64,000 bases of DNA, from assembly GCA_004431415.1 (NCBI GenBank), contig QPMI01000643.1, positions 1 to 64,000 of the forward strand, given 5' to 3'. A program made the position numbers and the translations under genes. The notes under the pieces were generated by a model that was not told where the DNA came from, did no database searches, and was given only the letters and a program-made list of their open reading frames with translations. The stretch is from Cyanophora paradoxa (taxonomy: Eukaryota; Glaucocystophyceae; Cyanophorales; Cyanophoraceae). This document shows positions 19,994-34,000 of the stretch, one piece after another. Each line of letters begins with the position of its first letter. Positions within the stretch are counted from its first letter, which is position 1.

Positions 19994-21450
19994 ATGCTTT
20001 CAGAGGCAAGTACTAGTGCATCTGCTACCAGCCGCAAACCGGGACGCCCGCGCAAGTACGCTTCGGAAGACGAGAGGCTGCAAGCGAAGAGAATGCAGAA
20101 GGCTGCAAGGCGCGGGAACGGTATCCTGAACGGGGCGGAGCTATCAGTATTCGCCTTCGGTTCGTCCGCATGCGCAGGCGAGCGCTCGCTTGCCAGCTCC
20201 CGTTCTGACTCCTGCCGCTAGATCATCACGACGGCGATGGGGGCTTGAATGCTGACCTTGGTCAGCTAGCGATCGACGATGCAGCGGATCCGGAGCTTGA
20301 GCAAGTTGCAGCTGGCGACGGTACGTACGCGGCTCGTACTACTACCGTAGTACGGTACGCTTGCCAAATGCAGTGCTGACTCCGCCGCGGCGCGCATGCA
20401 GCTGGGAGCAGTTCTGCGCCAGTTGTCAACGTTGGTGGCTCGCAGGCAGGCGGTTCAAGCTCCTCGCAATCGCAACAGGGCAATGGTGCGAGAGCGTGAT
20501 TGTACATGTGCAGCATGCATGTGCTAATTTGCATGTGCATACGCAGTTCATGTACAACGAGGCGCCGCGCCTTTCTGGGATCCAGAAGATCTCGATAAAG
20601 ATGACGACGATGAACCTTTCAATGCCGCGCCCGCGGTTGTGAATGCCGCTAACTTGCCAAACGACGTCGAGTACGTATACTAGCCTCTCGGTTCCGATTG
20701 CTGTATATTTATGCTCACTGATCCATGGCACCGGGCATGCGCAGAGTCCTCAAGCAACGGGTCATGCAGGCTGAGGCAGCAGCGCGAAGAGCGCATGAAG
20801 GCAAGCGGAAAGCCGAGGCGGATGCAGCTGCATACCTAGAGACTTTCAGGGCATCCGAGCTTCTACCTATCATTGAAAAACAGGCGCGTACGCTTTTCTC
20901 CTGCACTGTTTATGCATTGCTTATTAATAATGCTGCAAACGGCAGTGTCATGATGCCAACTGCGCACTCGCTGGCAGCATTGATATGGGTGGCCGATCGA
21001 CTTCACTTATCCCATTCATCAAGAATGCGGTTCTGCTGCATGATCGGGTCTGTTCGTATATATATATACATATACATGTTGCTTCGCTCTCTCAATCTTG
21101 CTACTGCATGCGCAGAAGAACAAGGCTCTCGTCGACCACGGCGAAAAACCAAAGCCCCTACCCCTCGCTCTACGCAAGTTTGTGAAGTGGATCAGCAACG
21201 ACGGACATATCGAGGTTCGCAGATTGATAATTAATTCTCATGCAACTGCATCATGATCTCGCTCCATTATTAGTGGTGGTACTGGATCAGCGGCTCGCCT
21301 TCGGAGCCAATCGCATTCACTGACGTAGATGTCACTCCGGTGGGAAGCGAAGCTGGTGATCTCCCTCCACAAATGCCAGCTCCTCGTCGCTCAGTCCGTT
21401 CTAAGAAGGCTGCTGCGACCTCGTCGTACAGGATTCTTAATGTTGTTTAG
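19994..21450 (+). CDS. Spliced gene: AT-hook and coiled-coil nuclear-type protein (host or accessory)
   Basis: Reading across GT-AG introns gives a consistent frame. Exons: 19,994-20,120; 20,222-20,320; 20,402-20,485; 20,547-20,670; 20,745-20,887; then, after an unresolved stretch, 21,116-21,214 and 21,274-21,450 (TAG). Introns are 59-101 nt, several starting GTACGTA and ending GCATGCGCAG or similar. The product starts with a Ser/Ala-rich leader and the AT-hook RKPGRPRKY, has an Asp/Glu-rich middle (DLDKDDDDEPF), a coiled coil (QAEAAARRAHEGKRKAEAD) and a basic tail (APRRSVRSKK). The family is not recognised; DNA binding is inferred. The middle exon(s) between 20,888 and 21,115 could not be resolved without breaking the frame. 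Confidence 0.55.
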
Positions 21451-21823
21451 ATGAAACTGAATGCGTTAGATATAGATATCGCATTTATATACATATATAT
21501 AGCCTGCATTACATAGCCGGCGCTTAGTTGCTAGCTAATCGTTTTCGCTTAGATCTACTGTACTGCATATAGCTATTCGCCTACTATACTAAATACGCTT
21601 TCTGTTGCGTAATTATATAACAGAGTATTCTTTTATTCGAGTCATATGTGATTCGATGATACCGTAATACAATCTCTCCTTTTTACATTATTTTTACAGT
21701 AAAACCACAGGGAGGGGGTCATGGGTAAAGAGAGAAAATGTGATTTATCAATAAAGTCGATAGATATATATGAGAGGCATAGGTAGGGGGTCATGGTTTT
21801 TGATCGAGGGTTGATGAAAAGTG
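21451..21823. other. AT-rich intergenic region
   Basis: Runs of TATATA and two AGGGGGTCATGG repeats (near 21,714 and 21,785). No coding sequence or RNA gene was recognised. It may include the 3' end of the spliced gene and the promoter of the REJ-like gene. Confidence 0.4.
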
Positions 21824-21875
21824 AGCAATTTACGATTCCTATCGGGCATTGGTAAGGAATCGATCGTAAATTGCT
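21824..21875. repeat. Inverted repeat upstream of the host gene
   Basis: AGCAATTTACGAT pairs with ATCGTAAATTGCT, extended by TTCCT/AGGAA with a 4-nt bulge. It sits about 20 bp before the first candidate ATG codons of the large host gene. Confidence 0.5.
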
Positions 21876-21898
21876 TTGATTATCGATGAGGTCTATTA

Positions 21899-24800
21899 AT
21901 GCGATGCGGGGTTTTAACTGCGAGGTTCACTGCAAACCGACCCACCTGCACTTGCAACGACCCCGACGAGGGCATCGTCCCCTCGTGGTATCCCGTGACC
22001 GCGAAGCGCCGCCGGCTCGCGAGCATCATCGACTCGTACGAGCGCCGGCGCTCCCTGCGAGCTGCCTCCGACGCGTTGACCGTGTCCGTCGATGCCATTG
22101 AGTGCCTGTCTGGCGGGGACGGCCGCGGCCTCTGCAACATCTTCTGGGGTCAGCTCTTGCTGGCGATGATCGTGGCTCAAGCAAGTCTGAGCGATTCTCG
22201 CAGGCTACAACAACCCAACGGATGCAACTGTAAGGATTCCTGTCGGCGGGGGAGACACCTTTGGGGTTAACATGCTGGCGATCGCCGACGTCACTCCACC
22301 CGAGGATTTCCTCCCAGGCAGGTGGGCGCGAGTCTTCAACACCACTGTCAGGTGAGTCATTCTTTGATCCTGATTTGTTTTTCGAGTGATCGTGACGCCG
22401 TGGGGCAGCTGCTTCCCTTGCGACGTGTATGAATGGACCGTAAAGGCGTCGGAGTCTGCTCCGTTCAGCAAAGCATCCGCCAATCCTTGCTTCCCGCCAT
22501 CGACCGATTCTCTGCTCTATGGTCTGCAGCGCTTGAATTTCTCCCAACATGCATATATATGCAGAGAATTTATTGACATCGCGCCGCAGACAAGCAGCAG
22601 GACAAGTGTCGCTCGGTGTACTCTACGGTCACGCCAGGGCCTGCGATGGATCCGACGCCCTCGTACGAGTGGGGATGTGAGGACCTCTCGGCGGCAGGCG
22701 CTTCGTGCGCCAATCTCTTGGAGACCTTCTCGGGGGTGCCTCCGGTGGGGGCTGCTCTAAAAATCGTGTTTCCTGCTGGGGCGTCGTACCCCTTCAAGTT
22801 CACCTGCAAGGCGACGCTCGGCTCTAAGACTGGAACCGACGCCGCTCAGCTTGATTCCGTTCCGTCGAACGGGCCCACCGTTCTTGTCACAGGGCCCTTC
22901 GACGCAGAGGGCGTGCAGTACCTTGGTGCGGTTCCGTGGATGTTGCCGCTGAAGTTCTTCGTGAGGGTTGCGTCGAACGCGCCTCCTGGAGCAGGTCAGC
23001 CTCTGCGCGTGCGATTTAGCATCGTTTGTGTTAGAGCGCGGCAGTAGCGAATCGTGCACACGGCGCAGATTCCACTGTCACATACCTGTGGTCTTTGGAC
23101 GGGAGCGCCGTAATTTTGGACGAGACCACCATTCTTACCAACAGTCCAGTCAATACACCGACGCTCATCATTCGCCCGTACGTCCTTACACCAGGGGCGA
23201 CATATCGAGCCCTGGTCGCCGCCCAAGACTCTCTCGCCAACGTGCGCACGCGGGCTCGAGCTTCTCGGCTTGCTACCTTCGAACACGCACTTATGAAATG
23301 CCCCTTAATCGATGCAGGTGGCGTACGGTTGGGTTGAATTCACCGTGGGTACCCCGCCCTACTCGACTCTCCCCGTCGGAGGTCTGGTTGTGACACCGAA
23401 CAACGGAACTGCGATGGGCTACAGGAACCGGAGCACGCTTTTTACGCTAACGGCGCCGGGCTGGTACAGCCCCTTCGGCCCTCTGGAATACAAATTTCTC
23501 TTCATCGCGAGAAATCAGAACATTACTTGGGAGACGCTCCGCGCCGCGGAGGCGAACGTCTCATACGTGAATAAGACAGAGAGCGGCGACGAGGTGCTCA
23601 TCTCTTGGTGGACGCCCAGTCACGTGAGCCCTGCACTGCTTTTTGCTGTTCTTTCCATCCTCACCTGCCTTAGGTGCGGGGCAACGTGCTCCTTCCTGAA
23701 GGCATTCTGCCGTTTTACTACATCACGTGAGTCGTTTCATGGGGCCTTTCCTTCGAGGCCATATGCATTCTTCTGAAGGCGCTCCCAGATGTGTTGTGTA
23801 TGTCCGAGACGTTTACGGAACCGAAACTCGCGCCTCGACACTTGCAATCGTGTACCCGCCGCACCTCACGGTCCTCCCGCTGCTCTTTTTCTCAATTGCG
23901 TATTCTGCTAAGCGTACTCGCAGATTCTATCCCTTACGAATCGCACGCTCGGCTGGGCGCGCGATATGATCAATATGGGCGACCCCGGCGGCGCTCTGAA
24001 CAGCATTCTCGCTGGTGCTAGCACCATCAACGCAGGAATTAATGGAACGGCGGCCGCCTGTTCAATCAGCCTGCCGTCTCTAGCTGGCTCGGGCTCGTGG
24101 ACAGATCGAGATTCAGATTCACTAGGAGGGACTGCTCGAAATGTATATCTGCAGGGCCGATACATCGTACGTGCTATACTTGTTAGCGATTCACTCGGTG
24201 ACTGAACCGGCCTTGGCTTGCAGGTCACCAACGAAGGCCGCACCGCCATCCGCAGCCCCATCACCTCCGTCAGCTGCCAGGTCAGTGATTCGAAAACTTC
24301 AATGGGGCTCAAATCGACGTTGACGCCTTTCATCAGCAAGTCACCTCTGCCACATCCATCGCTCTGCCCGAAGATAGGGCTCTCACGAGAGTCCCCTATT
24401 CCTCTCCTTATGCGAACGACGGCGGGCTCAATCAACGACTCGCGGCGACAAGCAACGTGACCGATCGATCCTTCGCGCTCACGGACGTCGGCTGGCCGAT
24501 GCCCGTCGGAGGATCGGCGAGCTTCGATGTCATCGTCAGCTGTCCCGTGGGAGCTGAGGCGCAGTGCCGCTTGCCCGTGTGCTTCTGCCCAGTTGGCGAT
24601 ACCGTCCGCCCCGAAATGCTTGACCGGCTCATGGTGTTGGTGCGCGAAATGCAACCACTTCTCTAGAAATGAATCTCACATACAGCAGGCCGCAAACATT
24701 ACGTATCAACTCTCCCGTGGCACGTTCAGAGATCCCGGTGAAGTATATCAAGCGATTCAGACAATCGGCAGCATCGTGGCAACCGATGATGCGATGATCT

Positions 24801-25085
24801 TGGGCACTACATCGAGTGCCGTCGACGTGTTGACGTGCGTCGCGCTTCGTCATTGTAAAGTCCTTGAGCTGAAATTTCTCTTGCCAGCGCACTTCTTCGA
24901 TCGTATGCGGCTGGCCAGCTACCCTACGACGTCTCCTTCGAGGCGATCAAAGTTCTGGACAAGGTCCTCTGGGACTACCAGACGAACCTCGGTGCTGCAA
25001 CTGGCGTTGTGTGCGTAGCCTCTGCTGCATATATAACGTCATGCCGCAAACGCACGCTTTGCGTTGAGGGTCGCAATCGTGCAGG
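21899..25085 (+). CDS. Large host gene, 5' part: REJ-like extracellular region with many introns
   Basis: Short exons joined by GT-AG introns keep frame where I could test them: 22,204-22,351; 22,387-22,419; 22,590-22,994; 23,069 onward, and others up to 25,085. The peptides show a REJ (receptor for egg jelly / polycystin-1-like) pattern. SYEWGCEDLSAAGASC is followed by VTYLWSLDGSAVIL and LTPGATYRALV. Then GGLVVTPNNGTA is followed by FTLTAPGWYSPFGPLEYKF. NITYQLSRGTF and TSSAVDVLT follow. REJ modules are extracellular parts of large membrane glycoproteins. The first exon (ATG near 21,886 or 21,899) and any signal peptide are uncertain. It continues directly into the FN3-like array. Confidence 0.55.
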
Positions 25086-28000
25086 ACTGCAACGCCACTC
25101 GCGCCAACGGTGCAGGCGAGTAATCCTACCGTCCACACCATCGACGTAAAAGTCATCTACCCCGACGTTGACTACCGAGAGATTATCTTGGCCGTTGTCT
25201 ACCGGAAGGGGGGCTCTGGCCCCGATGCAGACACGTGGAAGATCGCGCACAGCCGCCCCACGGCCACGGGCAGCAACGGGATCCTTGCCGACGGTAACGA
25301 GAGGTACAGCACCTTCACCGACAGTGGCCTGGAGTACGGCACGGAGTACACGTACAAGGCCACCTTCTCCCTCGCCAGCGGCATCACGTCCGACGAGTCT
25401 GCGCCAGAGTCCGAGACGACGCTCTTTCCCGGAATTGCGCCCCCCTCTATCACCGAGCTGGTCTCTGTCTCTGAGACGAGTGCGTGATCATGCGTGCTGG
25501 CTCCGAACGTTCACTCACCAGCCGTTATCCCCAGGCGCCAAGTTCAACTTTTCAGTTGACTGGGCCTTCGGAGGCGGCGAAGGGTTGGCGGTCGCCCACG
25601 TATCCGTCTATCACTACGCGGTCGACCGCAGCACACTTCTTGCCGCCGACACGCGCAGCGGACTCCGAGGCACCGTCTCCTCCCCGCACCTCGCGTTCAC
25701 CGACACTTCACTCGTCGCGGGATCGATATACGACTACGTGTTGATCTCCAAGGCCGCCCCGCCGAGCCCTCTGTCGTCGCTAGAGTCGAGCCCGAAGTTC
25801 CGCGTCGTCACCCTTCCGAAGCCACCTGTACTCGCTCAGACCAACCCTGGTCGGGACTGGAATTACGTCGAAATCAGCATCTCGCCACCGACCGGGCATT
25901 CGGCGCTTGTGGCCGTCGGGCTGCGCCTCTATCGAAAGTACGAAACTGGAGCCGAGACTGCGATCTACGAGGAGATCGGACATGTGCCGTCTCAGGGAAC
26001 TTTCGACTCTGCCGAGCTCCGGAACGCAACCGACGACGAGGTTCTTCCGGGCCGCGTCGTCCTCTACTCTGCCGAGTACGCCGTCGCTACGAGCTTTTGG
26101 CCCGCGACCACCTTCTCGACGTCCCGCCGCTCGACGACTCTTTACGTCTACTCGCCGCCGGGGCGGCCCGCGCTGAACGAGAAGGCGCGGAACGCGACGA
26201 GCGCGACGTACGAGATCGTCTGCCCCGCAAACTATGAGCAGCAGTACATTGTCTCGGCCAGCGTTTACTGCAACCGGACGCTGCAAGGCACCGTCTTTGC
26301 GTGCAAGGACTCGGCCACCACGACATTCGTTGCAACGGGACCGCCCGGCCACGCCATCGAGTGCTACGCCGTACTGGATGGCCGATACGGCACAACCTCG
26401 CTGCCGTCCCCGTCGATCAACTCGCTCCTGCCACCCTCTCCCCCGACTCTTGCTTCCACCGAGGCGAAGGGGGATCGCGTGAATGTAACTATTTCGTTGC
26501 CAACTGATGGCAGCGACGCCTTCGTCACTGGCATGTACCTGCTCCGCCGCGACCCGAACGGTGACAGCGTCACCGTCGGCGGCACAACGGGACCCGACGG
26601 CACGTCTCCGGGCTGGTTCCCTGGTCCGGGCCCGTGGGAAGTGGCTGACACCGCCAACGTGAAGCCCGGTCAGCAGTACGAGTACTTCGCCTGGCTGAGT
26701 TCCGTTGACGGGTTGACGTCGGCGGACTCTGAGCCGCTGTTCGTGTGGACGCCCGTTTCTGCTCCAGTTGTAGGCTACGTTGCGGGGTCCGCGACAGCCT
26801 TCACCCTGTCTGTCATTGTGGACCTGGCCCGCGACGGCTCGGCGGGAGCGGCCATCACTGTTTACGTGTACCGTGGCTCGATCCTCATTCAGGAGTTCCC
26901 GGCAGACGAGGCACCCGTGTCCATCGTTGATCGCGGCCTCGATGCAGGTGCGCATTCCGAGTTGGCTCTGCTCCGATGCTGCTGTTTCGTCGGCTTATAA
27001 ATGTTGTGCCATTGCAGGTCGCGGCTACAACTACACCGCTGTCGTCTTGGGACAGGGGCAGCTCTGGTCTGAGTACGCAAAGCCAGCGGAGGGGACGACG
27101 ATCCCCCCACCTCCGCTTCTCTCGCCTTACTCGGTGACCTCCAGCACGTGCTACATTCTGGTGTCTATTCCATATGGCATCTCAGCGAGCCAGGTTGCGC
27201 TCTACACCATTCTGCGTGTAATCTCGGCCAACGGAACCGAGTTCGTTGATCATATCACCGCGATCTCCGAGCCGTCGACCATCTTCCAGGACGCGGACCG
27301 CCATGCGGGCACGAACTACACCTACGTCGCGACTCTCCGCTCCTTCTGGGGCGTCGACTCGAGCTTGTCTCTCCCGCTGCGGATGACTACTGCACCGGAA
27401 CCGCCGATTATTTCCATCACAGCGAACTCAGAGATCCTGCCCACGCACATCCCGCTTCATGTCTTCTACCAGATGAAGCCAGGCGCCGAAGCCGTTGTCT
27501 TGACTCGGATTCTTCGCAACGATACAGTTGTGGACTACGGCTCGGCTTCCACAGATTTGCTGCTGAACGTCTCCACGGTGCCAGGCACTCTTTACGAGTT
27601 CATCGCCTACTACGAAGGCTTTGGTGGCTCGATCTCGCTCAACTCGAGCCTTATCGCTCGGTCTGCGCCTTCTCCGCCCTCCGTCCGGATCCTGTCGGCA
27701 TCCATCGAAACCATGAATCTCAACATCGATTTCCCCACTGACGGCAGCACGACCGACGCAAAAGGCATCATTCTCGAGCGCAACGGCGTCGCGCACGACA
27801 CCGTTCAACCTGGGCCCTACACAGACAGAGACACACAGCCAGGAACACTGTACACTTACAGGGCGTACATCGAAACGGTCGTCGAGGGCGTGGTGTCGCC
27901 TTGGTCGCCGTCCGTCTCAAACTACTCTCAGATTTACGCGCCCATTATCACTGTCGACAACTCGACGGCGTCGCCGGCGATCGCTTCGACCAGTGTACGG

Positions 28001-31000
28001 GTCGCGATTGACTACCGGACAAACGCGAATCGCGAGGCAGTCGTTCTCGTCCGCCTGTTTCGAGACGGGAGGGAGGTTGAATCAGCAGCAGACTTGCTCA
28101 CTGCAGATTCTTTAACCGATTCCACCGCAACTCCGGGCCAGCAGTACACGTACCACGCGCAATTCAACGGTCCTGCTGATATCATATCGGACTTTTCAAA
28201 TCCTCTCGTTGTCGTGACACCTCCATCCAAGCCAATCCTCTCTCTGGTCTCTGCAAGCGACGACACCATCGTACTGCACATCGATCCGCCTTCGGACGGA
28301 AGCGCCGCCTCTCCGGACCTGACTGCCGTGCTCTTTCTTATTCGCGTCTATCCAAATGGGACACAGTCGAGCCCCGTTTTGCTGAACGGCGACTTCGGCA
28401 AACTCCCTCATGGACTCGACCATCGGGACGCCGGCCTAGATCCGGGCACGGGCTACGTGTACGAAGCGTTCTTTGAGATTGCGACAGGAGTTTTCTCGCC
28501 GTACTCCGACGGCCTCTCGGCCTTCACTGCTCCTTCCCGGCCCTCCTTATTCATCGATTACAGCCTCGTCGACGATCCTGAAAGGAGCTCTGTGACGGAC
28601 ACCGCTGCGCCCCTGTTAATCAGTCTGCCCGCCGACGGGAGCGCAAGGGTCGCCGAAGGCATCATTATTTATCGGAACGGCTCCGAGGTAGCCTCACGCG
28701 TGAAGGACCAGCTCTCGTGGGAGGACGTGCAGCTTTCGCCGGCCGACCTGTACATGTACACGGCACGCTTGACAACGAACATGAGCACAGTCTTCTCACC
28801 GCTCTCCACCGACCGGACTGTCGTTGCGGCTCCAAGCCCTCCAATTCTTGGAGACCCTGTTCCTTACCCCGAGCGGAGAATCACTGTTCCCGTCATGGTC
28901 TCTACTGGAGTCGGCAGCGCGAACATCATTGCAATCGAACGGACAGACTGTTACCGGAAGAACCCCGATGGCACTGAAGTCTTCGTTACATCGCTTGCGC
29001 GGAGTGTCTACGAGCTGAACGACAACGATGACACCGATCTCTGCAGCGGCTCGACCTACCAATACTGGTGCTTCTTCCGCGCAGATGACGGGAACGGGCG
29101 GCTGACGGAAAGCGGGAAGTCCAACGTCGTCAGCGTGACCTTGCAGCCTAGCGAGCCCTCCATCAAGCTATTGAACCTGCCTCAGCGGGATCCTTCCAGC
29201 GGGCCGCAGCCGCAAACAGCGCTCTCTCTGACCCTTACCATCTCGGATGAGGAGAGCGCCGCATGGACCAACGGCACACGCATCGTCTGCAACGGCACGA
29301 TTATCGTGTTCCTCGAGCGGGGCCAGCTGGCGGGCCTCGTTCCTGGCTTGCTCCCTGCCACGCTCTACGAGTGCCGTGCAACGCTCCAATCCCCTTCGGG
29401 CGATTCGGAGCCGTCCATCCCAGCTCTGCTTTCGACCTTGCCCGCGACCAGTCCTGCGACGACCTGGAACGTGCTGCCCGGAGGTGGTAACACAAACTCC
29501 ACAGCCATCTGGCTCCGGATCGAGGTGCCGGTTATCTTTGGAATCGAGGTCCGCCTCGTGCGGGTCTACCGGCGCACCGGCGATTTAGTGTCGCTTGTTA
29601 CAGCTTTCGAGCACTCGGCTGCCAGCCGCCGCTCTCTGATGGCGTCCAGCGTGATCCAGTTCGAGACGATTGAAGGCGGGCTGATCCCCGGCAAGCCGTC
29701 CGTGTACTATTCGGACTACACAACTCAGGGCGGGTCCTCGGTGCCCAGCAAAGCGATAACAGCTTGGACCGCTCCAGGATCTCCCCACGTTATGCTGGTT
29801 GCGCGCTCGTCGACCTCAGTGACGCTCCAAATCACGCCTACCGCCGGCGGCAGCGTCATCTCGTACACGCGCGTCTTCCGAAACGGGCGCGAGCTGTCGT
29901 GCTCTGGCAAGGGAACAATCTACAACTGTACCGACTCCAACAGTCCTGGCAAGTTTTACGAGTATCAGGCGCAGTATAGGGTCCGTCTATTCAGTACTCG
30001 TGCGTCAGCCATTTTGCGGGATCTGACCTTGCCTGCGGCAGGGCCGGGGGAATGAGGACGACCAGACTCTCGGCGAGCCCTCATCTCCGATCGAGCTCTG
30101 GACCAATGTGACCGCTCCCACACTGGTCTACAGCTCCTCGACGGAATCGGCGATCTCGGTTGTGGTCGACTACTCAGCCCTCATAGATGATGACAGTTAC
30201 AGCGCCGCCGTGAATCTTTCCGTGCAACGGCCAGACCTACCCGACGAGACCCGCTTTTCTGGTTTGCCAGAGTCCTTTTCGGACACCAGCCTGCAGCCAG
30301 GCACGCTATACAACTTCACGGCCACCATCTGGGGCAAAGGCGATACCGTTTCGGATTTTTCCGAGGCGCTCCCCGTTCGTACCGCGCCATCGGCTCCTGA
30401 AATTGTAATTGTCGGCGCAACCAACAGCTGTGTGACCATCGGGCTCGAGCTTCCCACCGATGGCAGCACGACAGATGTTGATCGCGTCTTGCTCTACCGG
30501 GTCCGGGGAGATCAACCTTTCGACGAAGTGATCGCGCCGATCGCAATTCCAATTGCAAGCACCGAACTGGCTACGACCAGCATGTACACGGATTGCTCGA
30601 ATTTAGAGCCGGGCACCGAGTACCGTTACTGGGTTCGCTGGTTTCCGTCAATGAATTTAGTGCAATGTGCTGGAGAATCGATCTGACGCTTTCTTGCAGG
30701 CAAAGCTCGCGACGCCCGAGGAGAGCTTCAGCTATGGCGTGACCTCCAAATCTTCAGATACATTCAGAGTGGTCACGGCGCCAAACCCACCCGTCCTCAA
30801 CGTTGCGTACACGAGCTTGCAGCCCCTGATTTCCGACATCTCATGCACCTCCATTCACATCGTCATTGCGCCGTCTACCCCTGGTTGGGAAGGGTCGAAT
30901 GGAACCAAAATTTACAGAGACGGCGAGTCAACTCCAGTTACATTCCTTGGGAGAGGAGTTACTGACTTTGTGGATAGCGGCCTCGCGTGCGGAACACCCC

Positions 31001-34000
31001 ATGTTTACATCGCAGTCTTTACTACAGACACTGCACCAATTGAGGTCGAGTCGAAACCGTCGGAACCGCTTCTTTTGTATACAGCCGTGCCGCCACCAAC
31101 TTTGCGTCTTGATGGCACTTCGACCATCCCCTCGCTCAATATCTCCATTCCTTTCCCTCCCGGAGATAACGCAAGCGTTGTGACGGGGCTACACTGCGAG
31201 GCAGATGATACTGGCTTCACTGCTCTTCCTCCACCCGATTTCTTCAGCTTAACGGCCGGTCGCATCTATGCAGCCTCTCCGGATGTTGCGTTTGCATCGA
31301 CGCACACGTTTACTTGTTGGTTCGGTGGCTTGAACGACACTCCGAGGCTCGGAGCGCGGACTCCGGTATCTTGACTGTTGTTCTACCGCCTGACAGGCCG
31401 GTGTTGAACCTGGTGCCGCTCAACTCGACAAGCATGGAAATCAAGATCAGCATCCCCGACGGGCCCAGCGCTGCCGTCACGAACGGGACGCTGGTGACAT
31501 GCAACGGGACCACGTACGGCATGACGGCGGGCCAGCGATCGCTGGTCTTGACGGGCCTGCTGCCGGGCTCGCTCTACACGTGCGAGGCGGTGCTGGACTC
31601 GCCGGCGGGCAGGTCGGAGCCGTCGGACTCGGAGCCTGCGGCGGGGAGACCTGGGTCGCAGCCGACGCCGGTGCAGCTGCCAAAGGCGAGCCAGCCGTCG
31701 GTGACAGTGAAGGACGTCAACAGCACGGCGGTCGTGATGCGGGTGATGGTGCCAGCAGTTGGCGGGGTGCAGCCGAAGACGATTCGCGTGTACCGGGCGT
31801 CCAGTGGAGGCGCCGAGGAGCTGGTTGCGGAGGTCGCCGCAGCAACGGAGACGCAACTGGACGACGCAGGACGCACGCCGGGCACTCTCTACACGTACTT
31901 TGCGGAGTACACGACGCAGGGCGAGCCGTCGAGCAGGAGCGACTGGGTGGCGGGCCGCACGGCGCCATCAGCACCGGACCTGACACCGACGGTTCGGTCG
32001 GCAACGAATGTGACGTTTACGATTGCGTCGCCGGATGCGACGTCGCCACCGCTGTCGATCGAGCACGTCCAGGCAACAGCCGTGCTCCGGAACGGCACAG
32101 CGGTCGGGGCCTGCTCGCGGTCGGGAGCTGTGACCGAGTGCACGGACACGGGGGTGTATCCCGGCTTGGTGTACGTGTACACGGTGCAGTACAAGGGGCT
32201 CGGTGTGGGCGGGACGGTCCTGGAGAGCACAGGCGGCGAGCACTCGCTGTCGGGCGTCTCGCAGCTGACGGTGAAGACCGGCGTGCCGCCGGCACCGGAG
32301 CTGCACGCGACGGGCATCACGGACACGACCAGCGTCATCAACGCGGCCCTGCCGACGGACGGTAGCGCCGCCACGATTCTCAAGGTCGTCGTGACGCGCT
32401 TCTTCGAGGGTGCCAGCACCACGTGGGAGCTTGACAAGGGCGCCCCCTCTCGCAAACCGAGCGGCCGCCCGGGTCGACGGCGACCTACACTGCGTACTTC
32501 ACGACCAACGGGGCGAGCTCGGCGACCTGTGCGCCGTACACTGTGACGCAGCTGCCGCCGGCGACGCCGAAAATCACGGCTCTGCTGCCGCTGGACACGT
32601 CCTCGACCTCCATCACTGCAACGGTGGTGTTCGCGAGTGACCTGCCACGCTTCGTCACAGCGATCAGGATCTGGCGCGATAGCACGGAGCTGGAGTCAAT
32701 TGCGATCACACCGTCCGGCACAGGACCGCTCTCGTACAGCCTGTTCGACACGCTGCTTGCCCCGGGCAAGCAGTACACGTACACGGCGCGGCTCGTGACG
32801 CAGTACGCGGACTCGGCAGAAGCGTCGGCCTCGAAGACGACAGAACAGGCGCTGGCGCCAACTGTGGATCCCACGCCGCAGTCGGCGACGGCGGTCAACG
32901 TGGCAGTGAGCCGCGGAGGAGCCGACGCCGGCCGCATCGACGCTGCGAGCTTGACCATCACCCGGAGCGGAGAGAACGCTGGGGACAGCGCGACCGAGCA
33001 TTTGTCGGGGGCGGGCCCCTGGACGTGGAGCGACGTCGGTCTCGTGGCGGGCCGCCTGTACACGTACACGGCAACGTACGCGACCCGTGGGCAGAGGCTG
33101 CACGACGACGGGGCGGACTCGCTGACGAGCACGGCCATCAGCGTGCGAACGGCGCCGTCGGCGCCGTCGCTGAGCCTCTGCGCGAGCAGCGCGGCGGTGA
33201 ACGTGACGGTGGGGTACCCAAGCGACGCGACGAGCGACGTCTCTTACGTGTTGGTGTACCGCTCGCCTCAGTGGGGCGGCTTGGGGTCCAAGGCGTGCTG
33301 CAACAACGGCGGCACGCTGTTCGCGGACTCGGAGGTCTCGCCAGGGGCGACGTATTCGTACACGGCAAAGCTGGTGACGAGCACAAGCAGCGCGTCGGAG
33401 GGCGTGGAGTCGGCGCTCTCGGCCCGGCGGTCAACATTACGACAGCGCCCAAGAGGCCGTCTGTGCAGTCGGGAGACAAGACGAAGCTGAAGGAGAAGAG
33501 CGTCGAGATCGAGATCCATCCGGCGGAGGGCTGGGAGGGCGCGGAGCGCATCAATGTGTACCGGAGCGATGGAGCCGTGTACCACATCTCGATCGGCAGC
33601 CTCGCGCGCAAGGTGAAGAGCGGCAAGACCGTCTACACATGGGAGGACAGGGACGAGTCGCTGAAGCCGGGCTCGAAGTACACGTACCGAGTGGAGCTGG
33701 AGACACCAGCGTACCCGGGCAGCTGCAGCGTGAAGTCGGGCGAGTCGGGCGAGGGCGAGGTGTGGACGGCGGTGCCTGCCCCGCAGCCTGTCGTGCAGGG
33801 GACGTCAGCGAGCCCGTCGGCGACGGTCAGCGTGCCGCTGCCGACCGACGGGAACGCATCCGCCGTGGAGGTCACGAAGTGCAGGCGGGCGCCGAGCACG
33901 GACTACTTTGTGGTGACGGACCAGCAGTTCTCGCAGGCGTCGGCTGATGGCATCGACCACGCGACGACGTACACGTACTACTGCATCTTCGAGGGAAAGG

